Positions 1 through 8,059 of a stretch of 35,301 bases of DNA are shown here, in pieces. The stretch comes from Candidatus Limihabitans stercoravium (GTDB lineage: Bacteria > Bacillota > Clostridia > Christensenellales > CAG-314). Numbering within the stretch: position 1 is the first letter of the stretch; each line of letters starts with the position of its first letter. Below the pieces are notes generated by a model. It did no database searches and was not told where the DNA came from. It worked only from the letters and a program-made list of their open reading frames with translations. Both the position numbers and the translations under genes were made by a program. Location of the stretch: positions 1 through 35,301 of the forward strand of contig DVLO01000010.1 of NCBI GenBank assembly GCA_018715495.1, in the 5' to 3' direction.

Positions 1-2
1 AA

Positions 3-188
3 GGAACGAATGAGAATCTGAACGGACTGCTCAGAGAATTCTATCCGAAAGGCAGAAATCTTTCGAGAGTCAGCCCTGCAACTCTGAAAAAGAACCTGGC
101 GTTGATCAACGCCAGGCCCAAGAAAGTTTTACATTACCATACACCACAAGATTTATTCCTTGAAAATCTCTCTAACTGTTGCACTTGA
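3..188 (+). pseudogene. IS30-family transposase, C-terminal fragment at window edge
   Basis: The reading frame is open from the left edge and ends at TGA 186-188. It encodes about 61 residues that begin GTNENLNGLLREFYPKG and continue through NARPKKVLHYHTPQDLF. This is the typical end of the DDE domain of IS30-type transposases (pattern GTNEN-NGLIRQY-PKG, then N-RPRK-L-Y-TP). The catalytic Glu of the DDE triad normally lies in this GTNEN stretch and is present. The rest of the gene would lie to the left of the window, so whether the element is whole cannot be judged. It moves by cut/copy and paste between inverted repeats. Its position next to decaying genes suggests local rearrangement, but that is inference. 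Confidence 0.8.
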
Positions 189-212
189 TTTGACAATTCA
201 TCTATTGTCTCA
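174..212. repeat. probable right terminal inverted repeat of the IS30-like element
   Basis: The sequence TGTTGCACTTGATTTGACAA overlaps the stop codon of the transposase fragment. IS30-family elements of Firmicutes often end in a GTTGCACTTGATTTGACAA-like terminal repeat immediately after the transposase gene. The matching left repeat would lie outside the window, so the call rests on position and resemblance only. The exact end of the element cannot be fixed. Confidence 0.4.
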
Positions 213-466
213 TGGGTGTAAAGAGTTACAAAATGATGTAAAAATCCCAATACAATGTTTTTGAAGATGTATTTAATGCGGCAAACGGTTTATTGCAAGT
301 GGATTTTTTGACTGTAAAAACAGTTCCATCGGGAAAATTACAATAGGAAAATCAGTTGTAAAACGCAGTTTAAATATGGCAAAATACGGCATCTGAAAGC
401 AAGTTTTAAAGAGAGAAATGAAAAAGTCCCTTTGTAAAATCAGTTAAAATAAATTGAAATTCGGTA
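213..466. other. AT-rich intergenic region without recognisable gene
   Basis: No plausible coding frame or RNA gene is seen between the IS30 end and the LacI promoter. It holds a short hairpin (ACTG-TAAAAA-CAGT near 309-322) and the 12-mer AAAAGTCCCTTT at 422-433, which recurs at 6604-6615. Confidence 0.5.
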
Positions 467-495
467 TTGACAAGACATTTTTTGTTTGCTATACT
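467..495 (+). promoter_or_regulatory. promoter of the LacI-type regulator gene (sigma-A like)
   Basis: A perfect -35 box TTGACA (467-472) is separated by exactly 17 bp from TATACT (490-495), one mismatch from the -10 consensus. Transcription would start near 502. This is among the strongest promoters in the window and would drive the regulator and the ATGA-coupled gene behind it. Confidence 0.8.
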
Positions 496-501
496 CTACT
501 T

Positions 502-515
502 AGGTTAACGATAAA
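502..515. promoter_or_regulatory. possible LacI-type operator overlapping the start site
   Basis: GGTTAACGATAAAC is an imperfect palindrome around a central CG (GGTTAA / GTTTAT on the other strand, four of six positions matching). LacI-family operators are usually imperfect palindromes with a central CG. Placed directly downstream of the -10 box, it would suit autorepression by the gene that follows. No second copy was noticed. Confidence 0.4.
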
Positions 516-561
516 CTAAATTGATTTTCCGTCAATTGAGTTGAAATCGGGAGGAATTTTT

Positions 562-1545
562 GTGACTAAAAGATGTACATTGAAAGATATCGCACAGGCT
601 GCCAACCTGACGGTAAACTCTATTTCCAAGGTTTTTAGGGATGACAAGAGCATTTCGCAAAGTACCAAAGAAAGGGTGCGCAAGATTGCTGAAGAAATGG
701 GATATGTGCCAAACTATTCGGCGTCGTCATTGCGAACAGGTAAGACCAATGTGGTAGGTGTGTTGTACGGAAACATTTTGAATCCCTACTTTTCGGTAAT
801 GTGTTCGCTGGTAAACGATTCTCTGCGCCGAATGGGATACACATCAATGTTTTTCGTAGAACCCAGCGTCAGCTGCATGATGGAAGTTGACATCGCACGC
901 AAGATGTTGGCACACAACGTCGACGCAGTGCTGACATTTATGCAACCTACCGACGAAGTGTGCGAAATGTTGAAAAAGCACAAGAAGCCACTTGTTCTTA
1001 TAGGACGTAACTGTGAAAATCCCTATGTCGATTGCGTTTATTCCGACGATTACAAGGGCGGATACATCATGGGAGAGTATCTTGCCAACCGTGGATTGAA
1101 TGACATTGTGATGTTTGGCGTCAATCTGCAGTGTTCCGAACTGAGATTCAACGGCTTGAAAGATGCGTTGAACAGCAAGGGGGTAGATTTCGACCGAAAG
1201 GATGTAATCAGGTGCACCAACGAAAACTGCGGTGTTGTGGTGGAAAAATTGGTGTCATCGGGAAGAATCCCTCAAGCAATCTTCTGTTTCAACGACATCA
1301 TGGCACTGGAAGCTCAAGCGTACATAAGAAACAGCAATGACCAACGGGTAAGAAAAATCCAGATCACGGGATACGACAACATACATTCACACTTCAGTGT
1401 GTTTGATAAAATAGTTACAATAGACACCAACAAGAAACAAATGGCAGACGTTGCCATTGAAATATTAAAAAACAAATTGAACGATTCGGCAAAAAGACAG
1501 CAAATCATGTTGGATGTTCAATTGGAAACAGGAGGAATTGAATGA
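562..1545 (+). CDS. LacI-family transcriptional regulator
   Basis: A 327-residue DNA-binding regulator. The N-terminus holds the LacI helix-turn-helix (TLKDIAQAANLTVNSISKVF, roughly residues 4-23) and hinge region (VPNYSASSLRTGKTNVVGVL). A periplasmic-binding-protein-like effector domain follows to the end, with the usual IFCFNDIMALEA and ITGYDN motifs. An upstream TTG at 541 is possible, but GTG 562 is preferred because GGGAGG (549-554) sits seven bases before it and because family members begin just before the helix-turn-helix. The stop overlaps the next start by four bases (ATGA). LacI proteins usually bind a sugar. With the sulfatase genes downstream, the effector may be a sugar from a sulfated glycan, which is inference. 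Confidence 0.92.
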   Translation: MTKRCTLKDIAQAANLTVNSISKVFRDDKSISQSTKERVRKIAEEMGYVPNYSASSLRTGKTNVVGVLYGNILNPYFSVMCSLVNDSLRRMGYTSMFFVEPSVSCMMEVDIARKMLAHNVDAVLTFMQPTDEVCEMLKKHKKPLVLIGRNCENPYVDCVYSDDYKGGYIMGEYLANRGLNDIVMFGVNLQCSELRFNGLKDALNSKGVDFDRKDVIRCTNENCGVVVEKLVSSGRIPQAIFCFNDIMALEAQAYIRNSNDQRVRKIQITGYDNIHSHFSVFDKIVTIDTNKKQMADVAIEILKNKLNDSAKRQQIMLDVQLETGGIE

Positions 1546-3848
1546 AAAGCCTTGTAAAAAGAATTGTACCCATGCTTTTGGCAATGGTGATGTTGTTCAG
1601 TCTTGTGGCATGTACGCCCGAATAGGCTCCGACACTTACCAAGCCCGAAATCACAGTAGTACAAGCTCCGTTGCGCTGTGAACTGGGTCAAAGCGTGACA
1701 TTGCCGTCGGCAACCGCAACAGACGAAACTGACGGGGATATTTCCAAAGACATTGTAGTCAAGGTATTTCTGGGCGAACAGGAAAAGTTCAGCGGTAAGG
1801 GAAATGTCACTAACACATTTACCCCTGACAGTGTTGGCAGTTACGTGGCACGTTACCAGGTCGTCAACAGCAAGGAAGTTGCTTCCGACGTAAAGGAAAT
1901 CAACATTACTGTTGAACAGGCGCAACCACAACCTGAACCGAAGTCTCCTGTAATCACAGTTGATACAGACGAACAGAGTTTCTCCGAAGAAGAAAATGTA
2001 ATTCTTCGCAGTGCCAAGGGGGATGACGGTTACGGCGCAGACATTTCCGAAAACATTGAAGTGGAAGTTTTCGACAGCACTGAAACAGTGGTGTTCAACG
2101 GTAAGGGAAATGTTGAAAACAACGTGGGAATGCTCACTCCCGGTACATATACGGTAAGATACTCTCTTTCAAACGAAGAGGGTAAGACGGACAGCAAGGA
2201 ATACCTCATCACGGTTGTTGCCGCTCCCAACGTAGCACCTGTACTCAGCGCACCTGAAAAGGATTACGTAATTTTTGCAGGACAATCTCTTGCAATTTCC
2301 AGTGCGTCGGCTTACGACGAAGAGGACGGAGATTTGTCCGACGAAACACTTGTACGCATTGAAAGGGCTGATGGTGAAACGGTACTTGAACAGCGCAAGG
2401 CTACAACATTCCGTCATGTTTTTGATGAGGCAGGACAGTACAAGGTAATTTACAGCGTCAAGGATTCCAAAGGCGCACTGGCTGAAGAAAAGAGTTTCAA
2501 CGTAACAGTCAATGCAACTACCGACACAATGACAATCGACGGCGAAGTTACCGAACAGCAGTACAACACATTCAACGATTACGTGGGCGGAATCGGCGGA
2601 CAGGTAACATTCCGTTTCTACGCTGATGACAACGGATTGTACATCGGCGCAATTGTAAAAGACACTAACCTCATTGCAAGTAACGATGCTAATCTTGAAA
2701 ACAGACTCAATCTCATGGACGGTCTGGAATTTTCTTTCAATCCATTTGACGCAAGACAAGCGGACATCAAGAACACACAGTGTTTCCGTATCAGAATTGG
2801 TGTAGACGGCAGCTACAAGACTTACGTTCCCAACAACACAGACGACAAGTGGAAGGACGGAAGCATGGATCTGACGGGAAAATTCGCTGTCAAGACAAAC
2901 GGAACGGTTGTTTACAACAAGCAAACATCCATGAGTGAACCCAATGCAACAGACGTAGACACAGGCTATTCGGTGGAACTGTTCCTCAGTTGGACGGACT
3001 TCGGTTACACGGGCAGACCCAACAGTGAAGGTGTAAATTATTTGAAAGATTACATCAGGGTGAACTTCGGGCACAGAAATGTAACCAACACCGAAGTGCG
3101 TAGCGATTACAGAGCACCAAATGCGGCTGACGCTGCGACGGCTTCTGCAAATAACATCTTCTACAACGAAACAAACTTCAACGGCAGACCTTTGGTAGCA
3201 GTGCAGGCATTGCACCCCGACTTGTACCACTTCCTGAGAATAAACGACAGCAACCCCAAGATGTTGGGAATCAACCCGTCTATCGCATCTGAAGAAGTTG
3301 TTCTTGACGGTTACATGGAAGAAAGTTTCTGGAAGGATGCAGTTACCGTTCCCAGCAAGCCAACATGCAACGGCGGTGGACATGCCGACAAGGAGTGTTA
3401 CATGATTGAAGAAATACTGGACATTCAACTTGCCGTACGTGATCCGTCACGTCCCGACCTTGCAGGAACCAAAAACACGGCGTTTGTCAACACCAACGAC
3501 GTTCCGGTGACCATGCTTGACGCAATGGGATTGTCCTTCGACTACGAAGTCCCCGGAATGAGTTTGCTTGACCTGATGTACGGTGAAGTCGAACCACGTC
3601 AGTACATGGTGTGTACTACCAACGGACACTTCTCCGACACAAGGGCACGCACGGTGTATTTCGGCGATTACAAGTACACCTACTACACAAATGACATTGA
3701 CGAACTGTACAATTTAAAGGAAGATCCTTTCGAAATGACCAATCTCATTTTCGAAAAGGACAAGCAGGGCATCATCAATTTAATGAAAAACATGTTGTAC
3801 AATTGGCAGATTGAACAACGTGACAATATTCCTCTTATCAATATCTGA
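1542..3848 (+). pseudogene. decayed chimera: Ig-like/CBM9-like lipoprotein fused to a sulfatase C-terminus, with in-frame amber
   Basis: The gene starts at ATG 1542 behind GGAGG (1531-1535), overlapping the LacI stop. It encodes a lipoprotein signal peptide (MKSLVKRIVPMLLAMVMLFS, then LVAC, Cys24). Codon 28 is TAG (1623-1625). The frame then stays open to 3848. After the TAG come about three Ig-like repeats of DUF5011 type (ATDETDGD, SAYDEEDGDLSDE), a CBM9-like beta domain from about 2520, and the start of a second CBM9-like unit (LDGYMEESFWKDA) near 3305. At about 3373 the sequence switches to the tail of an alkaline-phosphatase-fold sulfatase: GGGHADKECYM aligns with SHGGHVDKDSYLS of the next gene, and ELYNLKEDPFEMTNL with its C-terminal counterpart. 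The catalytic N-terminal two thirds of that sulfatase, including the CxPxR motif, is missing. A deletion joining two genes best explains this. The amber is most simply CAG (Gln) changed to TAG. The protein is probably not made in full. Confidence 0.75.
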
Positions 3849-3852
3849 GCGT

Positions 3853-3881
3853 AAGGAGGAAAGGGCGAACCTTCCCTCCTT
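3853..3881. promoter_or_regulatory. hairpin that buries an AAGGAGG sequence between the chimera and the sulfatase gene
   Basis: AAGGAGGAAAGG (3853-3864) can pair with CCTTCCCTCCTT (3870-3881) around a five-base loop, with one mismatch in twelve. The 5' arm is a textbook Shine-Dalgarno sequence but lies about 28 bases before ATG 3888 and would be locked in the stem. No T-run follows, so it is a poor intrinsic terminator. It may act as an mRNA processing or stability element between the two genes. Confidence 0.55.
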
Positions 3882-3899
3882 GCGTGCATGGAGAACAAA

Positions 3900-5303
3900 A
3901 TGAAAAATGTAGTTTTAATCATGCAGGATCATCAGTTGTTTTACAATCATCCTGCAATCAAGCGTCCCAATTACGACAAGTTTGTTTCAAAAAGCGTAAA
4001 CTTCACCAACGCACGCACTGTAACGCCTTTGTGTTGTCCTGCAAGGCGCAGTATTCTGGACGGCATGTACGCCCATCAACACGGCCTGTACAACAACAGT
4101 GTGAAATCCCCCTTTACCGAAACAACCTATCTTGACCTGTTGCGTGACAACGGTTACGATTGCTACTACTTCGGCAAGTGGCACGCAGGGGAAAAGGAAA
4201 GTTCCTACTTCGGTTGCAAGGGATTTACTCCCGAAGGTTACAGCAGTCCGTACAAGTACGACAATTACAGCAGGTATTTAAAGGAAAACAATCTTACGGA
4301 AAATCCCGTTGCGCACGTAGATATAGGGTTGTCAGACGTTGACAAGTTCTACAGCGGTGCAGATGTTCCTTTGAAGGAAATTGAAAATCTGTTTACCTTG
4401 AGTTTCGGAACACTCATGGCGGAGGACGACACTCACGAATGTTTCTACCTTGCCAATACAGCATGCAAGCAGTTGGAACAACTGAAAGACAGTAACAGAC
4501 CTTTTGCATTGCGTGTGGATTTCTGGGGACCTCACCAGCCGTATTTTCCCACAAAGAGATTCCTGGACATGTACGATGAACAGGATATAGAAGTGTATCC
4601 CAGTTTGTACGATGACCTGAAGGACAAGCCCGATGTCTACCGCAAGGAAAACGCACTGGGGTTGAACAACAACGGAAACATCATTTTACCCACACAGTTT
4701 GATGAACGAAAGTGGAAAAAGATGCTCAAGTACGCCTACGCACAAAACACCCTTGCCGATTACGCCGCAGGACGTATTGTTGACAAGATTTTCAGTCTTG
4801 GCATGGACAAGGACACCGTCATCATCTGGTCGGCTGATCACGGAGACGCACTGTGTTCACACGGCGGTCACGTGGACAAGGATTCCTACCTGAGTGCTGA
4901 GGTACTGAACATTCCGCTGGCGGTGTACAATCCCGACGGTCAGCATGGCGTTGAAGACATCCGTTACGTGTCCAACCTGGACATACCTGCAACCATTCTT
5001 GATTGCGCAGGTCTTGCATTTGAAGGCAGACCTTCTGTAAGTCTGTTGTCGTCATTTGCCCGTGACTACTTCGTTTCGGTGACGCACGGACACTTCTCAA
5101 GGCATGTGGCGTTGTCGGTGGAAAAGGACGGATTCAAGTACGTCAAGAACTTCGGTGACATTTCCGAACTGTACGACACTGAAAAGGACAAGTACGAAAT
5201 GTCGAACCTTGCCTTGTCGGAAAAATACAGCAACGTGGTGGAAAAATTCGAAAACATACTTGAAGAATGGATGAAACTAAACGACTTCAAACCGTACAAG
5301 TAG
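3900..5303 (+). CDS. Cys-type sulfatase (alkaline phosphatase superfamily), cytoplasmic
   Basis: A 467-residue type I sulfatase that hydrolyses sulfate esters, probably of a glycan-derived sugar. The C-C-P-A-R motif (Cys45 from this start, in TPLCCPARRSILDG) is the CxPxR site whose Cys is oxidised to formylglycine. Metal ligands are expected in LIMQDHQ and in IIWSADHGDALCSHGG. The C-terminal subdomain with DISELYDTEKDKYEMSNL is typical. ATG 3900 is chosen over ATG 3888 because GGAG (3890-3893) lies six bases upstream, whereas nothing suitable precedes 3888. No signal peptide is visible, so the enzyme should act in the cytoplasm on imported substrate. The maturase is the next gene. The stop codon is TAG. 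The substrate cannot be told from sequence. Confidence 0.93.
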   Translation: MKNVVLIMQDHQLFYNHPAIKRPNYDKFVSKSVNFTNARTVTPLCCPARRSILDGMYAHQHGLYNNSVKSPFTETTYLDLLRDNGYDCYYFGKWHAGEKESSYFGCKGFTPEGYSSPYKYDNYSRYLKENNLTENPVAHVDIGLSDVDKFYSGADVPLKEIENLFTLSFGTLMAEDDTHECFYLANTACKQLEQLKDSNRPFALRVDFWGPHQPYFPTKRFLDMYDEQDIEVYPSLYDDLKDKPDVYRKENALGLNNNGNIILPTQFDERKWKKMLKYAYAQNTLADYAAGRIVDKIFSLGMDKDTVIIWSADHGDALCSHGGHVDKDSYLSAEVLNIPLAVYNPDGQHGVEDIRYVSNLDIPATILDCAGLAFEGRPSVSLLSSFARDYFVSVTHGHFSRHVALSVEKDGFKYVKNFGDISELYDTEKDKYEMSNLALSEKYSNVVEKFENILEEWMKLNDFKPYK

Positions 5304-5306
5304 CAT

Positions 5307-5335
5307 TTGACTTTTGCCACAATGTGTGCTAATGT
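5307..5335 (+). promoter_or_regulatory. possible internal promoter before the sulfatase maturase
   Basis: TTGACT (5307-5312), a 17 bp spacer and TAATGT (5330-5335) fit a sigma-A promoter in the 57 bp gap between sulfatase and maturase. It would allow the maturase to be made independently. The -10 box is only a moderate match. Confidence 0.45.
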
Positions 5336-5360
5336 CGTATTCTTAAAGGAGATTTGTTAA

Positions 5361-6485
5361 ATGCCTCCCATTACCTTGCTTATAAAACCTGCTTCGGGTG
5401 CATGTAACATGCGTTGCAAGTACTGTTTCTACGCCGACGTAATGGACAACAGAAGTGTGTCCAACTTCGGTATGTTGAGCGACGAATTGCACGAAACAAT
5501 GGTAAAAAACGCCCTTGCCGAAGGGGAAGGAAGCGTTACTTTTGCCTTTCAGGGCGGCGAACCTACGCTGCGTGGACTGGATTTTTTCCAACGTCACGTG
5601 AAGTTGATTGAAAAACACAATGTAAACAAACTGCTTGTGTACAACGCCATTCAGACAAACGGTTACGTTATAGATGATCAGTGGGCAAGTTTTCTTGCCG
5701 ACAACAACTTCTTGGTGGGACTGTCCATGGACGGCACACGTGCAATTCATGACAAGTTCCGTCTTGACAGCAAGGGGAACGGTACTTACGACAGAGTTCT
5801 TCGTTGTGCGAAAACATTGGACAAACACAAGGTGGAGTACAACATCTTGTGCGTTGTCAACAACGTAGTGGCAAGAAACGCAGTCAAGGTTTTAAAGACC
5901 TTGATTGGCAATGGGTTTAAATATATACAGTTTATTCCATGTCTTGACAGATTCAACGACGACATACAGCATGATTTCTCTCTCAATCCCAAAAATTACG
6001 CAAGGTTTTTAAAGAGTACTTTCGACATATACTACAAGTATTTCACCGAAAGAAGGTTGCTGAGCATAAGGACATTTGACAACTACGTTGCAATGCTTGC
6101 GGGAATGAACGCCGAAAGTTGTGGCATGAACGGTATCTGCAACTGCTATTTTGTTGTGGAAGGCAACGGAAACGTGTACCCATGCGACTTCTACGTACTG
6201 GATCAGTACTTGCTTGGCAACATTGCAACGGACAGTTTCAGCAAGTTGTTGCACAGCGACAATGCCCGAAAATTTGTCCGTCAGTCGCTTACTGTGGACG
6301 ACAAGTGCCGTCAGTGCAGGTGGTTCTTTATCTGTCGGGGCGGTTGCCGACGAAACCGTCAGACAGACCTCAACGGAAGTCTCCATCTCAATGAGTATTG
6401 CAGTGCGTTTCTGGAATTTTTCCCGTACGCATTCGAACGTCTGCAGGAAATGGCACGTTTCGTCAGGAACAATCAAGGGTTTTAA
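5361..6485 (+). CDS. anaerobic sulfatase-maturating enzyme, radical SAM/SPASM (anSME)
   Basis: A 374-residue radical SAM enzyme that oxidises the active-site Cys of sulfatases to formylglycine without oxygen. The SAM cluster motif is CNMRCKYC (Cys15, Cys19, Cys22), followed by the GGEPTLRG motif. The SPASM part binds two further 4Fe-4S clusters through cysteines in CGMNGICNC, VYPCDFY, CRQCRWFFICRGGC and EYC. Asp276 in CDFY matches the Asp proposed as general base in the Clostridium perfringens enzyme. The start is ATG 5361, eight bases after AAAGGAG. It directly follows the CxPxR sulfatase, its probable client, and ends just before a strong terminator. Confidence 0.95.
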   Translation: MPPITLLIKPASGACNMRCKYCFYADVMDNRSVSNFGMLSDELHETMVKNALAEGEGSVTFAFQGGEPTLRGLDFFQRHVKLIEKHNVNKLLVYNAIQTNGYVIDDQWASFLADNNFLVGLSMDGTRAIHDKFRLDSKGNGTYDRVLRCAKTLDKHKVEYNILCVVNNVVARNAVKVLKTLIGNGFKYIQFIPCLDRFNDDIQHDFSLNPKNYARFLKSTFDIYYKYFTERRLLSIRTFDNYVAMLAGMNAESCGMNGICNCYFVVEGNGNVYPCDFYVLDQYLLGNIATDSFSKLLHSDNARKFVRQSLTVDDKCRQCRWFFICRGGCRRNRQTDLNGSLHLNEYCSAFLEFFPYAFERLQEMARFVRNNQGF

Positions 6486-6519
6486 CAAGTTTCTGAATTT
6501 AACATTTCATCAACTAAAG

Positions 6520-6553
6520 AACAAGGGCGCATCGGCGCCCTTGTTTGTTGTTG
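6520..6553 (+). terminator. rho-independent terminator of the sulfatase/maturase unit
   Basis: A perfect 11 bp stem (AACAAGGGCGC at 6520-6530 with GCGCCCTTGTT at 6535-6545) carries an ATCG tetraloop and is followed by a T-rich stretch. It lies 35 bases after the maturase stop. Confidence 0.85.
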
Positions 6554-6749
6554 TGCAATTGGTTTTCGTGGTGTAAACAATTTGCTGAAAGCAATAAATA
6601 GTGAAAAGTCCCTTTAATTGTCGGTAAAATGCTGTTTTATTTAGGCAGTGCCAATTGTAAATGAGGTGTGCTTCTTGCTGTAACCAAAGAAAGTAACATC
6701 ATGTAAAGTACAATCAGAAAGGGAAAAAGTTCAATGTCTGCAATGCTAA
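6554..6749. other. intergenic region between convergent units
   Basis: No supported gene. It holds a second copy of the 12-mer AAAAGTCCCTTT (6604-6615), also found at 422-433; in both copies a GTTAAAAT/GGTAAAAT follows about ten bases on. Confidence 0.5.
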
Positions 6750-6795
6750 ATTACTAAAAACAACAAGGCAACTGCATTGGTTGTGCAGTTGCCTT
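6750..6795 (-). terminator. rho-independent terminator of the minus-strand activator/regulator operon
   Basis: A perfect 12 bp stem (AAGGCAACTGCA at 6765-6776 with TGCAGTTGCCTT at 6784-6795) has a seven-base loop. Read on the minus strand, it is followed by GTTGTTTTTAG. It sits 73 bases beyond the stop of the AraC-type gene. Confidence 0.82.
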
Positions 6796-6868
6796 AAGTG
6801 GTTTACGTATGAACTTGTAAGTGTAGTTGGGGTACAACTTTTGATGTAATGTACGTCCGATCTTTTGT

Positions 6869-8059
6869 TTATTGCAGTGTGGAATTTTTCCACGCAAGGG
6901 GTGTTTTCCCCGTCTTTGTCTTGAATACTTTCGCCAGGTAACTCTGGTCGGCAAATTGCAGTTTGTTGGCAATTTCCACAACGGAAAGATTTGTTGAAGA
7001 AAGAAGTTTCTTTACTTCATCAATCTTGCAATCCATCACGTATTGCGAAAACGTGGTTCCTGTCTGCAACTTGAATATTCTTGAAAAATACGCCGGGCTC
7101 AGATACACGTAGTCGGCAACATCTTTTAAAGAAAGCAATTCGCAGATGTTTTCCTTGATGTAACGCTTGGCATTGGCGATGGTCTGCGTCAGCGGAGAGT
7201 CATCTTCGGCAAGCGAAAAGAATTGTTTTAATGCGTTGTTTAGGTAGTCGCACAGGGTGTAGTAGTTGTCAAGAGAAAATATCTTTTAGGTAGCAGTCTT
7301 GGAAAATGCGAAAGACTGCAGTCCGTTGTTGTGCGTTCGGGATATCAGCGTGATTATTTCAATACACTTCAGTTTCAACGCCATGAGGTTATTTCCAAAA
7401 CTGTAGAAGACATTTCCAAGCAGTTTGTTCAGTATGTGACGACTTGTGTTGTAGTCCTTGTCCGTGATTGCCTGAATGAGTTTGTTTTCCATTTCGACAA
7501 ACATTCGGTTGTCTACCATGTTGTTGTCTATCTTCAGTTGCTGGATCTGTTCATTTATTTCCTTGTTGGATGAGTTTTGTTGCTGAACAAGGTAATCGTT
7601 TACTGCATTTTCGGCATCGAAATCACAGGAAGCAAGGTACAGCAGTTCTGTAAGATATCGCAACCTTTCGCAGGAAACGCTTTTTAGCCCTTGCAATATT
7701 TCAGAAAGCAGTGCGGTGTCGCAGTGGGCGTTGTGAAGACAGATGTCGTCCTGGTAACTGCACATGTCGTCCAACATCAGCGGAGCGGAAAAGTAGCCGC
7801 CTACAAGATTGTTCTTATCTCTTACGGGCGAACAGAATATTGCAAATCCCAGCGGACACATGAAACAGTAACCGCAGCGCAGTTGATTGGCAATGGTTAC
7901 GGATTTTTCGGAAAGTTGTGAACATCCGTTGAAATGCAGTTTTTCGCAAATTCCGCACAGAGACTGACGGGAATTGATGGGAAGGTAATTGACTTCAATT
8001 CCCGTAGAAACGGAAAACATCTTGCATTGTTGTTGTATTTTGTCTTTAAAATCACTCAA
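6869..8059 (-). pseudogene. PocR-domain AraC-family regulator interrupted by one in-frame TAA
   Basis: One frame runs from TTG 8057-8059 to TAA 6869-6871, broken only by TAA at 7286-7288 (codon 258). The first part is a PocR sensory domain rich in cysteines (CGICEKLHFNGC, CGYCFMCPLGFAIFC), a PAS-like fold found in regulators of corrinoid and propanediol genes. After the stop the frame continues with a helical linker (KIFSLDNYYTLCDYL) and a complete AraC double helix-turn-helix (LSLKDVADYVYLSPAYFSRI and ADQSYLAKVFKTKTGKTPLAW). The TAA is most simply a CAA (Gln) changed by C to T. The start overlaps the RACo stop by eight bases, with GAGGG upstream, so the two are coupled. If the stop is not read through, only the sensory half is made and the operon would lose its activator. 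A separate internal start (TTG 7138) for the DNA-binding half cannot be excluded. Confidence 0.82.

Noticed and set aside
541..561. TTG 541 as start of the LacI regulator
   Set aside because: The seven extra codons cover the Shine-Dalgarno sequence used by GTG 562, and the helix-turn-helix begins right after GTG 562.
1623..1625. Amber codon read as pyrrolysine
   Set aside because: Corrinoid genes nearby make pyrrolysine tempting, but this TAG lies just after a lipoprotein cleavage site in a surface protein, none of the methyltransferases has an internal TAG, and no pyl genes are seen.
2169..3428. 419-codon open frame on the minus strand
   Set aside because: It is antisense to the CBM9-like region, has no ribosome-binding site or recognisable family, and arises from biased codon use of the plus-strand gene. 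The same holds for the long antisense frame at 30085-31296 and others.
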